Position numbers and translations under genes: made by a program. Below the pieces are notes generated by a model that was not told where the DNA came from, made no database searches, and was given only the letters and a program-made list of their open reading frames with translations. A stretch of 64,000 nt of DNA, from contig CM070905.1 in NCBI GenBank assembly GCA_036417435.1, positions 18,081,592 through 18,145,591 of the forward strand. Direction: 5' to 3'. Positions 11,801 through 23,345 of this stretch are shown here, piece by piece; position 1 is the first letter of the stretch; every line of letters starts with the position of its first letter. Source of the stretch: Inia geoffrensis (Eukaryota > Chordata > Mammalia > Artiodactyla > Iniidae).

Positions 11801-12660
11801 TATTGACTTTGATGATTATACAGCAAAGAAATAGGCATTAATAAAAATTTAGAAAAAAATCAGGAAGAGGAGTATCATACTCTGCCAATACTCTTTCAAT
11901 GGTTACGATAATCACTGTTGAGAATATGTACTTCCAAAGTTTTTTCTAGATATATATGTGTTTGAGTATGTACAGTATGCACACATTAAATATATATACA
12001 TCATATATAAATGCAACCATACCAAATCAAACTGGTCTGCAGCTTTTATTCACTTATATATTGTGAACATCATTTCATGTTGAAATATATATACACTGAT
12101 ATATTTAATAGTTACATAATCTTTCACTTTATGGATGTACTATAATTTATTTAAGCAATCTTCTATTGTTGGACATTTAGATTCATTTTTCTTTTTCTTT
12201 GGCTCTTATAAGCAATCCTGAAATGAACATCACTACAGAAATCTTTGAGCCCTTTCCTAGGTTTTTTTCCTTAGGATCAGTTTCTAAAAGTGGAATTTCT
12301 TAGTCAAAACGAATGTAGATATTACGGATTTTTCATATATTGTTGGATTGCCTTCCAGAAATTGTATCCATTTATATTCCAACAATCAGTGAATGAATTC
12401 TTCCATTGATAGACAAAAATGAAGAGAATTTCATTACTGTTTTAATTTTCACTCCTTGGATTTAAGTGAGATTGAACATTTTAAAATGATCATTGGCCTT
12501 TTTTTTTTCTTTCCTTTTGTGAATTTCTGGTTTATAGCCTTTGCCCATTTTCCTATTAAAATATTTATAATTTTATCATTGATTTGTAGGCAGTCTTTGA
12601 ATATTAAGTATATTGGTCCTCTGTTTTTCATTTATATTATGAAGAGAAATGTCAAAGCAT
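11800..12660 (-). mobile_element. Ancient LINE-1 (L1M) 3' UTR fragment
   Basis: The order 'AAGCAATCCTGAAATGAACATC', 'AGTGGAATTTCTTAGTCAAA' and 'GGATTGCCTTCCAGAAA' reproduces, in diverged form, the 3' region of mammalian-wide L1M elements read on the reverse strand. Confidence 0.6.
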
Positions 12661-12669
12661 ACTGATGAA

Positions 12670-12860
12670 GGACTGCAGTCAAAATGTCTAGTTAGGGTTG
12701 AATTCGATTGCTACCTATTGTCTGTGTGACCTTGAACAAACTGCTTAACCTTTTGTACTTCAATTTCCTTATGTGTAGAATGTAAAATGTGTTTGTGTGT
12801 GTAAACACAGAATAGTGTGTAGCACATAGAAATACTTCATCAAAATTTGTTGATAATATT
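12670..12860 (+). mobile_element. MIR SINE
   Basis: The core block TGTGTGACCTTGAACAAACTGCTTAACC followed by TCAATTTCCTTATGTGTAGAATGT, then AGCACATAGAAATACTTCATCAA, follows the MIR consensus in plus orientation, with a small GTGTGT expansion in the middle. Confidence 0.75.
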
Positions 12861-13680
12861 AGTATTATATTTATCGTTTTCAGCTTGTCATTGTCTTTTA
12901 TTTATATGAGTTTCCTTTTGGCCTTAGTGATGGTTCTTTTTTATAATCTTGAAAAGAAATCTGGTCTTATCCTTCCTGCTTTCCTCTGAATATCAATAAG
13001 CTGAAGTAGCTCTGGTTAATTATTTCTAATTCCAGTTGCCCCCTAGGATTATAAGGTTTAAACACACCTAAGAAATTTCAAGTCAGGCTGTGGTCATACT
13101 TTATTAATGCATACTTTATTCACAGATCCAAATTAATGAGTGGTTTCATGTAAACAGACAATCAAATAAGGCCTGAAAACCTACTCCTTCACATATCCAA
13201 TGTTTTCTTAAGGCTTTGGGCCTTTCTCCCTTTGTCAAACATGGTGTAGCTGCCAGTATTTTTAAAAGCCTATGTTTGTTTCTTAGGATAATGAATTTAA
13301 TAAGCCTTGTTTCCTTATAAAAGAGCGTATGTATTAAATAGCTAAGAATGACAAAATTCTATTGACTTATGTTGGATCTGAAAGTTGGTTCTTGGATTGA
13401 GTATCTGTTTTCTCTGAGTAGTTTGCACATTTTTAGTGCTTTTCATGATGGGGAGCAAATACTGCAATATTTCTTGAGTTTCAGCTATTTTTTTATCCCT
13501 GTAGATTCTTTTTTCATCATCTCTCCAGTTTACTCCAGGCTTCTTGCTTTGGAAAGATGGACATTCTTTCATATTGCTTTTTAAGTTGTACTGCAGATCT
13601 GGGGAGCAACCATAAAAATATGTATAGATATATAAACTGAATTGATTAAGCAATTACATATTGAGCGTTATCTGCCAAAC
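12861..13680. other. No gene or repeat recognised
   Basis: Overlapping 71-codon (+) and 103-codon (-) frames at 13342-13653 have no recognisable domain, conserved start context or splice sites. They are regarded as chance. Confidence 0.45.
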
Positions 13681-13689
13681 ATTCTATCT

Positions 13690-14490
13690 AAAAATTCTTA
13701 TCCATCTGAAGCTTATACTTTAATTATGAGGCAGAAAATAAGCAAACAAATAAGATATCTATGTCAGATAATAAAAAATTTATGGGAGAAAATAAAGCTG
13801 GGAAGGGGAATAGAGAATTCTTGGGGGAGGGGCTGACTTCTGTTCTTAAAAAGGTGTTCAGAGAAGGCCTCCCTGTGAAGCTTCCACATCAAAGGAGTTA
13901 AGGAACGAGACAAGCAGTCAGTCAGTCAGTCAGTCAGAGGGAAGAGCGTTCTAGGCAAGGGGAATAGTAAGTGCAAAGGCCCTGAGCTAGGAGTATGTTA
14001 GTGTGTTCAAGGAACACCAAGATGGGACAAGTGACTAAAGCAGAATGAACAAAGGGGAAGATATAAGGTAATATGAGCTCATATAGGTAACTTGGACTTA
14101 GTTCACATAAGGCCTCACAGGCCATTATAAGGACTTTGATTTTTACTGAGTGTGAAACAGGGAGCCACTGGAAGGCTTTGAGGAGTGTCACATCTGAGAT
14201 TTGCTCTAAGAAGATCATGCTGGTTGATGAGTTGAGAACAGATTGAACAGGGGTAAGGGTTAACAGGCAGGGAGATCTCTTAGAAGGCTACTGAAATAGT
14301 TTACGAGAGAGGATGGTAGCTTGGACCAGGGTGGTAGCAGTTGCCAGAAGGGTGAGAAGTGAGGGGGGGAGGGAAGTATCCTGAATATATTTTGGGATTT
14401 TCTAATGACTTAGATGTGGGGTGAGAAAAGAAGAGTGAAATCAGCGGTGGCTCCAAAGCTTCTGTTTGAGGAAACAGAAGGATGGAGATA
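13690..14490 (-). mobile_element. LINE-2 fragment
   Basis: Blocks such as AGTGCAAAGGCCCTGAG, GGCCATTATAAGGACTTTG, GGGAGCCACTGGAAGGCTTTG and CTTGGACCAGGGTGGTAGCAG follow the reverse strand of the L2 coding and 3' region in the expected order. It contains a short (AGTC)n run at about 13914-13938. Confidence 0.7.
13914..13938. repeat. (CAGT)n microsatellite
   Basis: About six uninterrupted copies of the CAGT tetranucleotide inside the L2 fragment. Confidence 0.9.
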
Positions 14491-14635
14491 CAGTGAAAAC
14501 TATGGTAAGAGCATGTTAGAAATCCCTTCTTTATTAGATGATATGAAGGAATTATTGTTTATTTTGTTGATTGTGATAAGAGTATAATAACATTAAAATG
14601 TGTAGAAAACTGTTTTAAAAAATAAAGTTCATTTT

Positions 14636-15395
14636 AAAAGTGTTTATTCCACCCCATACCCATTAAGATGGCCATTGTCAAAAAAATAGAAAATAATAAG
14701 TGTAGGCAAGGATGTGGGGAGATTAAAACCCTTGTGCAGTGTTGGCTGGAATGTAAAATGGTGTAGTCAATATGGAGAACAGTATGGTGGTTCCTTAAAA
14801 AACTGAAAATAGAATTACCATATGATCCAGCAATTCCACTTCTGGGTATATTCCCCGAAGAACTGATAGCAGCGTCTTGAAGAGTTATTTGTACATCCAT
14901 GTGCATAGTAGCATTATTCACAATAGCCAAAAGGTGGAAGCAACCCAAGTGCCCATCTGATGGATGAATGGATAAGCAAAATGTGGTGTACATACAATGG
15001 AATGTCATTCAGCCTTAAAAAGGAAGGAAATTCTGACCCCTGCTACAACATAGATGAACCTTGAGGACATTATGCTAAGTGAAATAAGCTAATCACAAAA
15101 AGACAAGTAACTGTATTTGTCTTCCAAATATTTGATTCCACTTATATGGGATCCCGAGAATAGTCAAAGTAGGATAGTTGCCAGGGGCCGGGAGGAGGGA
15201 GGAATGGGCAATTGTTGTTTAATGGGTATATGGCGTTTCAGTTTTGCAAGACAAAAAGAGTTCTGGAGATTGTGTGCACGACAGTGTGAATGTACTTAAC
15301 ACTGCTGAACTTGACACTTAAAAATAGTTATGATGGTAAATTTTATGTCATGTGTATTTTAACACAATTAAAAATAATTCAATATACAGAGGTAG
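14636..15395 (+). mobile_element. LINE-1 3' end (L1M)
   Basis: Contains the canonical 3' block: TATGATCCAGCAATTCCACTT, ATTCACAATAGCCAAAAGGTGG, ATGAATGGATAAGCAAAATG and GAACCTTGAGGACATTATGC, in plus orientation. It is 5'-truncated and ends in an A-rich stretch. The long antisense frame across it is not a gene. Confidence 0.85.
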
Positions 15396-15559
15396 AGAGA
15401 GGGGGAAAAAAGAACCCTAAGTAAAGCCTGACGGAAAATAGGTAGACATTTTAAAGGATGTAGCAGTGTTACTTATAATTATGATGCCTAAATTGATATG
15501 TAGACAGCATAAGAAAAAGTAGAATACACTTAGAATAAAAGCAAGAAATACATTATGCT

Positions 15560-15795
15560 TTGTTTATCTAGTTAGAGATATGCACTGAACTATTTATGGG
15601 CAAAACAATATGATTTGCTGACTTTGCTTTAACTACTTTAGCAAAAAAAAAAAAAGCAGTGGGAATATAGATGAAACAAGAATAGCAGGATGCTGATAAC
15701 TATTAAGGGTGGGTGACGGGCACCAGCGGTTCATTATTCTATTCTACTTTTGTTTATGCTTGAAATATCCATAATAATGCTTTTAAAAAAGGAAT
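15560..15795 (+). mobile_element. Ancient LINE-1-like 3' end
   Basis: Has the order 'gggtgacgggcacc ... TTCATTATTCTATTCTACTTTTG ... GAAATATCCATAATAATGC', resembling L1M 3' ends. A similar segment recurs at 59840-59985. Confidence 0.5.
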
Positions 15796-15944
15796 TATCC
15801 ATTACTAAAAAGAAAGGAAACAGATGACTAAAGCCCTCACTGAATTAAGCTAGACTTGAAAGACAGTGATTGAGGGTATGTATGATTACAATATCTGGCA
15901 GTGCTGGCAAATAAATTGAATTTACCTACAGTCTCTTGAGAAGC

Positions 15945-17290
15945 CATTCCTAGGCCATTCAACAAATACTAAATCATTACTATGTATCCGGCATTATGTT
16001 TGGTTTGGTAAATAGGTATGAAAAATATAGTCCTTGCTTTTAATATGCCAACAGTTGGGACTAGAGAGAGAGAAGTAAAGCATCAATTAGAATATTTATC
16101 TATAGAGATAAGGCAAGGTACTTACTAAAGGACTGCTGAAGAGGGAATTCTAGCGATACTTAGAGCTGGAAAAGGAAATATTCCTAATTCCTAATTAATC
16201 TGAGTCTTGATGCATAGCTATGTCAGCTAAGTTAAAAACAAAAAAGGGCACAGTAATCTAGATAGTGGGACTAACATGGCACATTCAGGAAATCACAAGT
16301 ATGGTTTAGAATGACTACAAATCAGGTAGGTGTGAATAAGTGGTTCAAAACTAGAGATCTTGTAATAATAGTACTTTTGGGAGATTTCCTGAGACAGGAA
16401 TAATTTGTGACTGGTAGATGCTTAATGTTTTTAAAATGAAATTGTTAGGAGGCCATTGAAAACTATACGTGGAAGTGATATAATTAGATGTGCATTTTTG
16501 AAAGATCACGCTGGCAACCAGGAGGATGACAGGTTGAAGAAAAGTGAGAGTTGAGGCAGAGAGACAAGTTAGGAGGCTAATGCAGTAATTCAAGGGAGGC
16601 AGAAAGGGAGTCTGAACTAAAGGAGCAGCAGTATGATGAAGAAATGCAGAGTCAAGAGAATCTTTGAGGGCAGGTTGATAGAGCTTCTCATTGTTGGATA
16701 CCAAAGAGACGTAGAAGATTAGGATATGTCTTGGGCTGTTATTTAGATAACAGGAGGACGGCAGTATTATTGACTGAGAAACGGAATGCAGCAGGAGAAA
16801 GAGATCTGCAGTGGGCAAGTTGTATTAGAAGTATCTGTGAGGAAAAACAAGGATAATTCCAGTAGGCACAGTATGGAATTCAGAAGAGATGCCTATATTG
16901 ATGATTAAAAAAATATGATCATGATCAGCAGTTGTTTGTTGAAGCTACAGGTATAGATGAGAGCACTCAGAAATAAAGTATGTGGTGAGGAGAGACCAAA
17001 GGATGGAATACTGGGGAATAGCCCACTTAAAATTCAGGCAGAGGAAGTGAAGCCCATGTAGGACACCAAACATGAATGGGCAGAGAAACAGGACTAAAAG
17101 AGAGAGAAGTTCCACAGATACGTCCCTTGGAATTGCTCGGTGAGTGAAGGGAGAGAGAGTTTTAAAGCTCTGGAGTTAACCAACAGTAGAGAAGTCAAGT
17201 ATGATAAGAGCTGATGACTTTGGAAATAATATCATTGTTATGGTGAGAAGCTAGATTGTAGTAGGTGGAGAATTATATAGGTGAGGAGGT
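15945..17290 (-). mobile_element. LINE-2 fragment, long and diverged
   Basis: Begins with the reverse of the L2 3' end (CATTCAACAAATACTAAATC..., CTATGTATCCGGCATTATG) and continues through L2 blocks such as GTTAGGAGGCTAATGCAGTAATTCAAG near 16570 and AGAGAAGTTCC at about 17100. The 155-codon antisense frame at 16351-16818 lies inside it and is not a host gene. Confidence 0.65.
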
Positions 17291-17559
17291 GAAGGAAAAT
17301 TTATAGCCCTAAATGTATATATTATAAAGAAAGGGACAACAGCAAAAAATAACAAAAGATAACTCTCTGAAATGATTTACTTCAGTAAAAAAGAAGATTG
17401 TAGAATTTTTATTCATATGTCATCAAGATTCATCAGGACATGTTTAAAGATAATATAATAAAAAAGCCATGAGAATCTCAGCTCAGGGAAGATGGGAAAG
17501 ATGAGAAACAAATTTTAAATTAAGCAGTGTGGTGGCAGCAGTGGGAAAAACTGAAAAAC
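17291..17559. other. No gene or repeat recognised
   Basis: A-rich sequence. Nothing supported. Confidence 0.4.
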
Positions 17560-18185
17560 AAATCTCCCTGTTGCAGCACAATTCTGTAAATACTACCTGT
17601 CTCCAATTTCTCTGCTGCTATTTTAAAATACACTTTAATTAGACTTGTACCTCTATCATTCTACTGAAATTTCTCTGATCAAGATCCCAAATAAAACCTC
17701 CATGTTGTAAAATCCAATAGTAAATCCACTTGACTTCATCAGAAGCATTAGACTTGGCTGCTGATTCCCTTCTCTTTGATACACTTTCTCACTTAGCTTC
17801 CAGGACAACACATTCTCTTGCTTTTCCTCCTACCCCAGAGGGGGTTTCTTAGTCTTCTTTTGTTGGGTTCTTACTCTTTTCCTGATCCTTCAGTGTTCGA
17901 GTTCCCAAGGACTTGCTCCTTAACCCTCTTCTATATCTACACTCACTTAAATCTCATCCAGCTTCATGCCTTAAAATACTATCTATAGGCTGAAAATCCC
18001 CAAATGCATCTTCAGCCCAGATCTCTTCCCTGAATGCTGGACTCATACATCCAACTGCCTATTCAGTACCTCCACTTCAGTGTCTAAAAGGCATTTAAAA
18101 AGCAACACGTCTAAACTGAATTGCTGCTCCACTCGATCTTTGCCATCTGGCGGATGAAAATTCAATCCAGCTAGTTGGTCTGGCC
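17560..18185 (+). mobile_element. LINE-2 fragment
   Basis: ACTTGCTCCTTAACCCTCTTCTATATCTACACTCACTTAAATCTCATCCAGC and the following 'ATCTTCAGCCCAGATCTCTTCCCTGAATG' (given here as short overlapping landmarks) match the L2 ORF region in plus orientation. Confidence 0.6.
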
Positions 18186-18189
18186 CAAC

Positions 18190-18485
18190 ACCCTGGAGTT
18201 TCAACAGTTGTAAATACCTGTGAAACCATTACCATAAACAAGATCTAGAGAAGATCATCCCTAAAAGATTCCTGATGCTCCTTTACAGTCCATTCTTTCC
18301 TTCCTCCCTACTCTGTCCCTTCCTACTTTAGGAAACCTTTATCTACTTTTTGTCTCTATAGATTAGCTTGCATTTCATATAAATGTGATTTCATATAGTA
18401 TTTACTTTTCTGTGTCTGGCTTCTTTTTCTCAGCACAATGATTTTGAGATTCATCCATGTTGTGTGTATCAGCTCATTACTTTTT
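18190..18485 (-). mobile_element. LINE-1 3' UTR fragment
   Basis: Shows the reverse of the L1M 3' end: 'CTGTGAAACCATTACC', 'CTTTTTCTCAGCACAATGATT' and 'GATTCATCCATGTTGTGTG'. Confidence 0.65.
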
Positions 18486-19060
18486 TATCCTATGATATGG
18501 AAAGGGCATCAATAACAAGGAGGTGATGGGAATAAGGAAATTAAATTGATTTTTCAAGGCTATATTAAACAAACAATTTTCTTCTATATTCAACTTATAT
18601 ATAGAAATTAAATAAGACAAATACTTTACAGAGTCAGGAATAAAATGGCTGTCTATCCTCTGTTTATAAAAAGTTCCCATAATCCAAATTTCATAGGATT
18701 TATCAATATTAATGATGATACAGTGAAAGCCACCTTTGTATATAATATTAAAATCCTAAACAACAACAAAAAAGAAAAAGCTTCTGTTAGTATCCTTGTC
18801 TTCTCAGTCCAAATGGGAGTTTGTTTGCTCATAGGACACTTCAAGGATGTCACTTTGACACAGTTTCCATACAAATCATTGATTCTGGGCTGAATTGTTT
18901 CGTGGACCGGCCTCTCATCGGTTTCTAAAAAATATCTTTGTTGGTCTTTACTAAGCCTCTGAATCATAGTTTGGGAGCTGAAAGAAATTGGGTACTCTGA
19001 TTTCAATGTCAACAATGAACTGTCTAATCAAGAGTAATGTAATGCCATGTTATATCTGTA
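18486..19060. other. No gene or repeat recognised
   Basis: Overlapping short frames on both strands (82 codons plus, 120 codons minus, about 18645-19015) have no recognised domain. There is no clear splice pattern or family match. Confidence 0.45.
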
Positions 19061-19064
19061 TTTT

Positions 19065-19275
19065 ACATCTCACAGTATGCAAAGTATTGTTACAGATATT
19101 ATCTTACTTGGGGCTCTCACCAGTCCTGTGATACAGGCAGGATGGCCAGTGTTATCCCCATCTTACATCAGAGAGGGAATGTAAGGGAATGTTAGGGAAT
19201 CAGAGAGGTTAAGCTATTTGTTCAAGATAACATAGCTAATAAGGAGGGGCAGGTCTAGAATACATATCTTCTGAC
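19065..19275 (-). mobile_element. MIR SINE with a small internal duplication
   Basis: Reverse MIR order: TATTATCTTACTTGGGGCTC, TATCCCCATCTTACA, GAGAGGTTAAGCTATTTG and AACATAGCTAATAAGG. A local GGGAATGTAA / GGGAATGTTA / GGGAAT repeat at 19174-19200 breaks the core. Confidence 0.7.
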
Positions 19276-20930
19276 TCCACTACTTTTTCTATTACCTTTT
19301 CTTATGTTGATATATTATTTCATTTCTTTCCATAGATAAGTAATATATTTTAAAAAGTTAAGTCTTAGTTTAAATTAATCAATTCTAGATCCAAGTACAG
19401 GTATGGCCAAAGATGGTTTCTTAACCTAATTTTCTAGGTTTTGGGGGCAAGAGAGCCTACACATTTCAACAGAACCCATTCTTGAGCAGAAACCAAGTTC
19501 TTAGAAAAGAGGCCAAGGAAGGGAGAACAGGCATACAATGTTTCCTCTGTTGTGAAATTCAGTCTATTCTCAAATACTTACAAATCCACCGTTCAGGTGG
19601 TTGTCCATATCTTTATTCCTAGAGATAGGGAAACTTGCCAGGGGGGCTAGTGGTATAATATAATAGTTACCAGTTTAGGCAAAACTACAAAGTTTATCTA
19701 TGTTATCCCTGACTTCCCTTTCTATTCCTTTTCCAATTTTTAGGTACTAGTATAATCCCTACGTGACCAATGCTTCAATTGCTATCATAGATAGTAAAAT
19801 ATTTGATAGTATTCATTCTAAGTAACTATCTTATGCCAGAAGTATTTCTATTTAAAAAGAGAAACTCAAATACAGCAATGATAATTGCTTAGAAGAAATA
19901 ACTGTCTAACTGCAGATGTTAAGGCATCCATTAGGGATACTTCAGGGATGCTGAAATCTCGGAACCATTCAAAATGCATCACATGTGCACTCCTATGTAT
20001 ATAACTGACCTAGCCACAGACACTACGTAGACTCTAAGGAGACAATTAGCAATTGTTATTAAAACGTCACTTTTAGCTGTTACTTTAATGCAAAATAAAA
20101 ATCTTATAAGACAGAGGAAAGGGAGTAAGCCAACCTGGTAGAAGAAATCAAGTGTAGTTCTCCTACCTCAAATATCTTTTTAGAAGCCAAGAAGGGGCTT
20201 GTCCAGGTATTTTTGCTAAAAAAGAGAATATACCATAAAATTTCTGAACTTAGGTTTTAAGGTTAACAAAACAATTTTTTTACTTTCTTCACAATTACCT
20301 CATTCATATTTAATGGCTAGCTTGAGTTTATCTTCAATTAATCTGACATTATCTCATTCAGACTTATGAAATATATCAGTGCATACTTCCACTGGAAGCT
20401 TTTAAATGAAACTGTTTCAAGAGAAGAGCAAACAGTAGAAATACCTGTCCAGTGATTATCAAGCATTTCGGAACTGAATTCTGCATGTCAGGCTCTATGA
20501 AGGCCATCTACATGTGTAGTAGGGTGACTAACTTTTAGAGCGCCAACTCAAGACACAGCTACAACAGACCAAAAAATTAGTACAATATGTAATAAATACT
20601 TATTATACACACATGATTATTATTTTAACATAAAATATAAATTAGGCATTTATTTAAAATTACATATTATTCTGTATTATTTGCTTTGTTGTTACATAAA
20701 TGCCATTATTTAAGAAAAACAGTAGGACTAGTTAACAGTGTCAATTAGTAGTTATTAATAGTGGAACCAATTAAACAAACAGTATGTGTGAGAATAATAT
20801 AACATAGTTTTTTCCTCTGATACATATTTTAACTCTTTATAGGATATAAAGGCCATATTATGTCTTTTTAAGATACATAAATATAAGACCTTTAAAAAGT
20901 TGAATGTAAATACAGTGGGGCTAATTAAAC
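19276..20930. other. No gene or repeat recognised
   Basis: AT-rich single-copy-looking sequence with no long open frame. A-T-rich runs at 20560-20700 may be old L1 debris, but nothing specific can be supported. Confidence 0.4.
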
Positions 20931-20934
20931 AGAC

Positions 20935-22950
20935 ATTACTTATAATTAATAAAAATGGACATTTCTTTATGTCCCATGATAAAGTAGGATATTTTTGCTC
21001 TTTGTGTGTCCTCTTCCAATAATACTTCTCTGAACTGCCTGCAGCCTTCAGGATGTCCTTCTGATATGTAGTGGTAAAACTGAATACATTCAAAGTCAAG
21101 GCCTCTGAGGTCTGCTCTTACGAAGCCCCACATTATGCTGACCCCTGGTGGCAGGCCAGTGCAATGACAGCAAGTTAGATATCCTGTCAACAAGGGAATT
21201 TGATCATGGAATAATGACCTTACTTATTAATAGCAGGTTTCTAGACTTGTAAGGAATTAGTTTCCAGCTTTACAAAAATGTCCATCCACTTTGTATCTAC
21301 AGGCTTAATTTAGTAGGCTGGCTTTTGGGCATTTGGCCCTTTCCATCCTTAAATTCATCATGTAGTGTTCTCCATGTCTAAAGTGTCCACTGTTTTTAGA
21401 TACTCTGAAGCACACTGGATATCATTGCAAGTAAACTTTTCTTTCTCAGGGAATAGGTTTTTAAAGCACAGAGGTAATTCAAACTTAAACTGAAGGTGGA
21501 TTTAAAATAAATTACAGTTTTTAGTGCTGTTTAACTTGGCTGCCCTTTCTGGTGCCATATTTTTGACTTCTGAGTCAGTCTTATTTCCTCCTAAATGTCA
21601 TTTTTTTCCACTGTATGAGTTTCTGTCATAACCTACATATAATGTCAAACAACTGAGGTGCAGTTCATCCGTTTCTATGCTCCATATGACCTCTTCAAAG
21701 ATCATCAAACAGGATTAGAGAAACAGCATATAAATTGTTTTACTGTAGCCCTTTCCTCTATTCCCATCTTCAAACTATTTGCAAATTAGAGAAATTCATT
21801 CTTCTTGTCCCACGTGTTGAAAATGTGATTTAATGGCAGACCAACATTTTAATATCTTTTCTATGGCTGGCAGCAATGATAGCCACCTTGTTGGCACAGG
21901 TCTAAGGAAACTGCCCTCTTTCATTTCTGTAAAGTCGAAAATCTCATTAAGTGCTTCTGCATGTTTTGAGGAAACTAAAACGTGACCAAAAAATTTCATT
22001 ATGAAAGCTTCATTATCACAGGAGAGCAAATCACACTTTTTTTTTTTTTTTCCGTGGTATGTAGGCCTCTCACTGTTGTGGCCTCTCCCGTTGCGGAGCA
22101 CAGGCTCCGGACGTGCAGGCTCAACAGCCATGGCTCATGGGCCCAGCCGCTCCGTGGCATGTGGGATCTTCCCGGACCGGGGCACAAACCCGTGTCCCCT
22201 GCATCGGCAGGCGGACTCTCAACCACTGCGCCACCAGGGAAGGCCCCACATTCTTTTTTAAATACAAGGTGTGCAAGACATTTAAGAGATCAGATCTTTT
22301 TCTCTGGTAAGAAGTTGATAGACTGAATGAAATTTGCCAAAATAAACATTTTATATTTTCATTGTCAGCCAACCATGCAGATAGATGAGCAAAGCCTAGT
22401 TTGTCTTTGGACAACATATTGACAATATTTGCTTAGATGTTTTCTGTGGTTGCATTAAAATCTTCATAGAAATCAAGATTCTTTGAAACCCAATTTTTCA
22501 AATTAAAGTATCTAATAGCCAGAGGAAATGTTTTTTCTTCAATGTATCATGTGATAACTGTAGAAAACATTATTGTTGGTAAGATCTGACAAAATGAGCT
22601 TTACCCTATAAGAGACCAACACATCTGTCATCAAAATTTCCCCTTTGGTTAACCCACAGGGCATTTTAGTGGCAAACTCTGAATTAGGAAATGTAATTTT
22701 ACTCAGTTTCATCAAGCAATCAAGGGAATTATCTGATAATCAGTGTTCATTCATGTCATATGCCCAAGCGAATCCACCAGCTATTATTTTTGACTGAGCA
22801 TTGGTGTCTTTTTGAGAGGTGAAAAAACTTTCAGTTGATTTAGAAGTACTTCTTGCTTCTCTCATCTGGACTTGTGAGATTCAGTCTCCTTCATGACGAT
22901 CAATTCCAAATTCTTTTCTCTAAATTGTACACTATGCTCTGTTTTGGTTA
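20935..22950 (-). pseudogene. Decayed hAT-type transposase-like coding sequence
   Basis: On the minus strand, fragments of one protein can be followed over about 2 kb. From high to low coordinates they are: a Ser/Thr-rich segment ending in KIIAGGFAWAYDMNEH (about 22830-22740); a block containing FPNSEFATKMPCGLTKGEIL (about 22700-22640); MLSKDKLGFAHLSAWLADNE (22417-22360); and FDFTEMKEGSFLRPVPTRWL followed by SLLPAIEKILKCW (about 21940-21830). The PTRWLSLLPAIE block is characteristic of the hAT-related proteins that gave rise to several mammalian domesticated transposase genes. Several in-frame stops, frame changes and a SINE at 22037-22247 break it. No terminal inverted repeats were seen, so it could be a DNA-transposon fossil or a processed copy of a domesticated hAT gene. 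Which paralogue is not known. Confidence 0.65.
22037..22247 (-). mobile_element. CHR-2-type SINE
   Basis: T-run at the left, then GTGGTATGTAGGCCTCTCAC, body, and inverted head ending CCACCAGGGAAGGCC. It is inserted in the hAT-like sequence in the same (minus) orientation. Confidence 0.92.
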
Positions 22951-22984
22951 TTTATCTCCCTAACTAGTTGTATGTGTCTATGAA

Positions 22985-23345
22985 GGTTGCTCAGAAAATT
23001 AAAAATAGAACTACACTATGATCCAGCAATTCCACTTCTGGGGATATATCCAAAGAAATGAAAATAAAAAAAAAAAGATCTTGAAGAGGTGTCTGTCCAT
23101 GTTTATTGGAGCATTATTTACAATAGCCAAGACACAGAAACAACATAAGGGTCAGTCAATGGTCGAATGGATAAAGAAGTTACTGTGTGTGTATATATAT
23201 AATACACACACACACACAATCTGCACACATACACACACACAATAGAATATTATTCAGCCATGAGAAAGAAGGAAATCCTGCCATTTGGGACAACAGGACC
23301 TTGAGAGCATTAGGCTAGGTGAAATAAGTCAGACAGAGAAAGATA
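22985..23345 (+). mobile_element. LINE-1 3' end fragment
   Basis: CTATGATCCAGCAATTCCAC, ATTTACAATAGCCAAGAC and GGACCTTGAGAGCATTAGGC in plus orientation. It contains a GT/TA/CA-rich microsatellite at 23187-23243. Confidence 0.85.
23187..23243. repeat. GT-TA-CA compound microsatellite, palindromic
   Basis: GTGTGTGTATATATATAATACACACAC followed by more CA units. The two arms are reverse complements and could form a hairpin. It occupies the same place within the L1 3' region as the one at 49062-49104. Confidence 0.8.

Noticed and set aside
13342..13653. 103-codon minus frame
   Set aside because: Overlaps a plus-strand frame of similar size, with no recognisable protein features.
14634..15008. 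124-codon minus-strand frame
   Set aside because: Antisense to an L1 3' end with typical landmarks. Similar frames appear in the other L1 3' ends.
16351..16818. 155-codon minus-strand frame, longest outside L1 and L2 landmarks
   Set aside because: It runs within a diverged L2 segment and shows no domain, splice pattern or start context.
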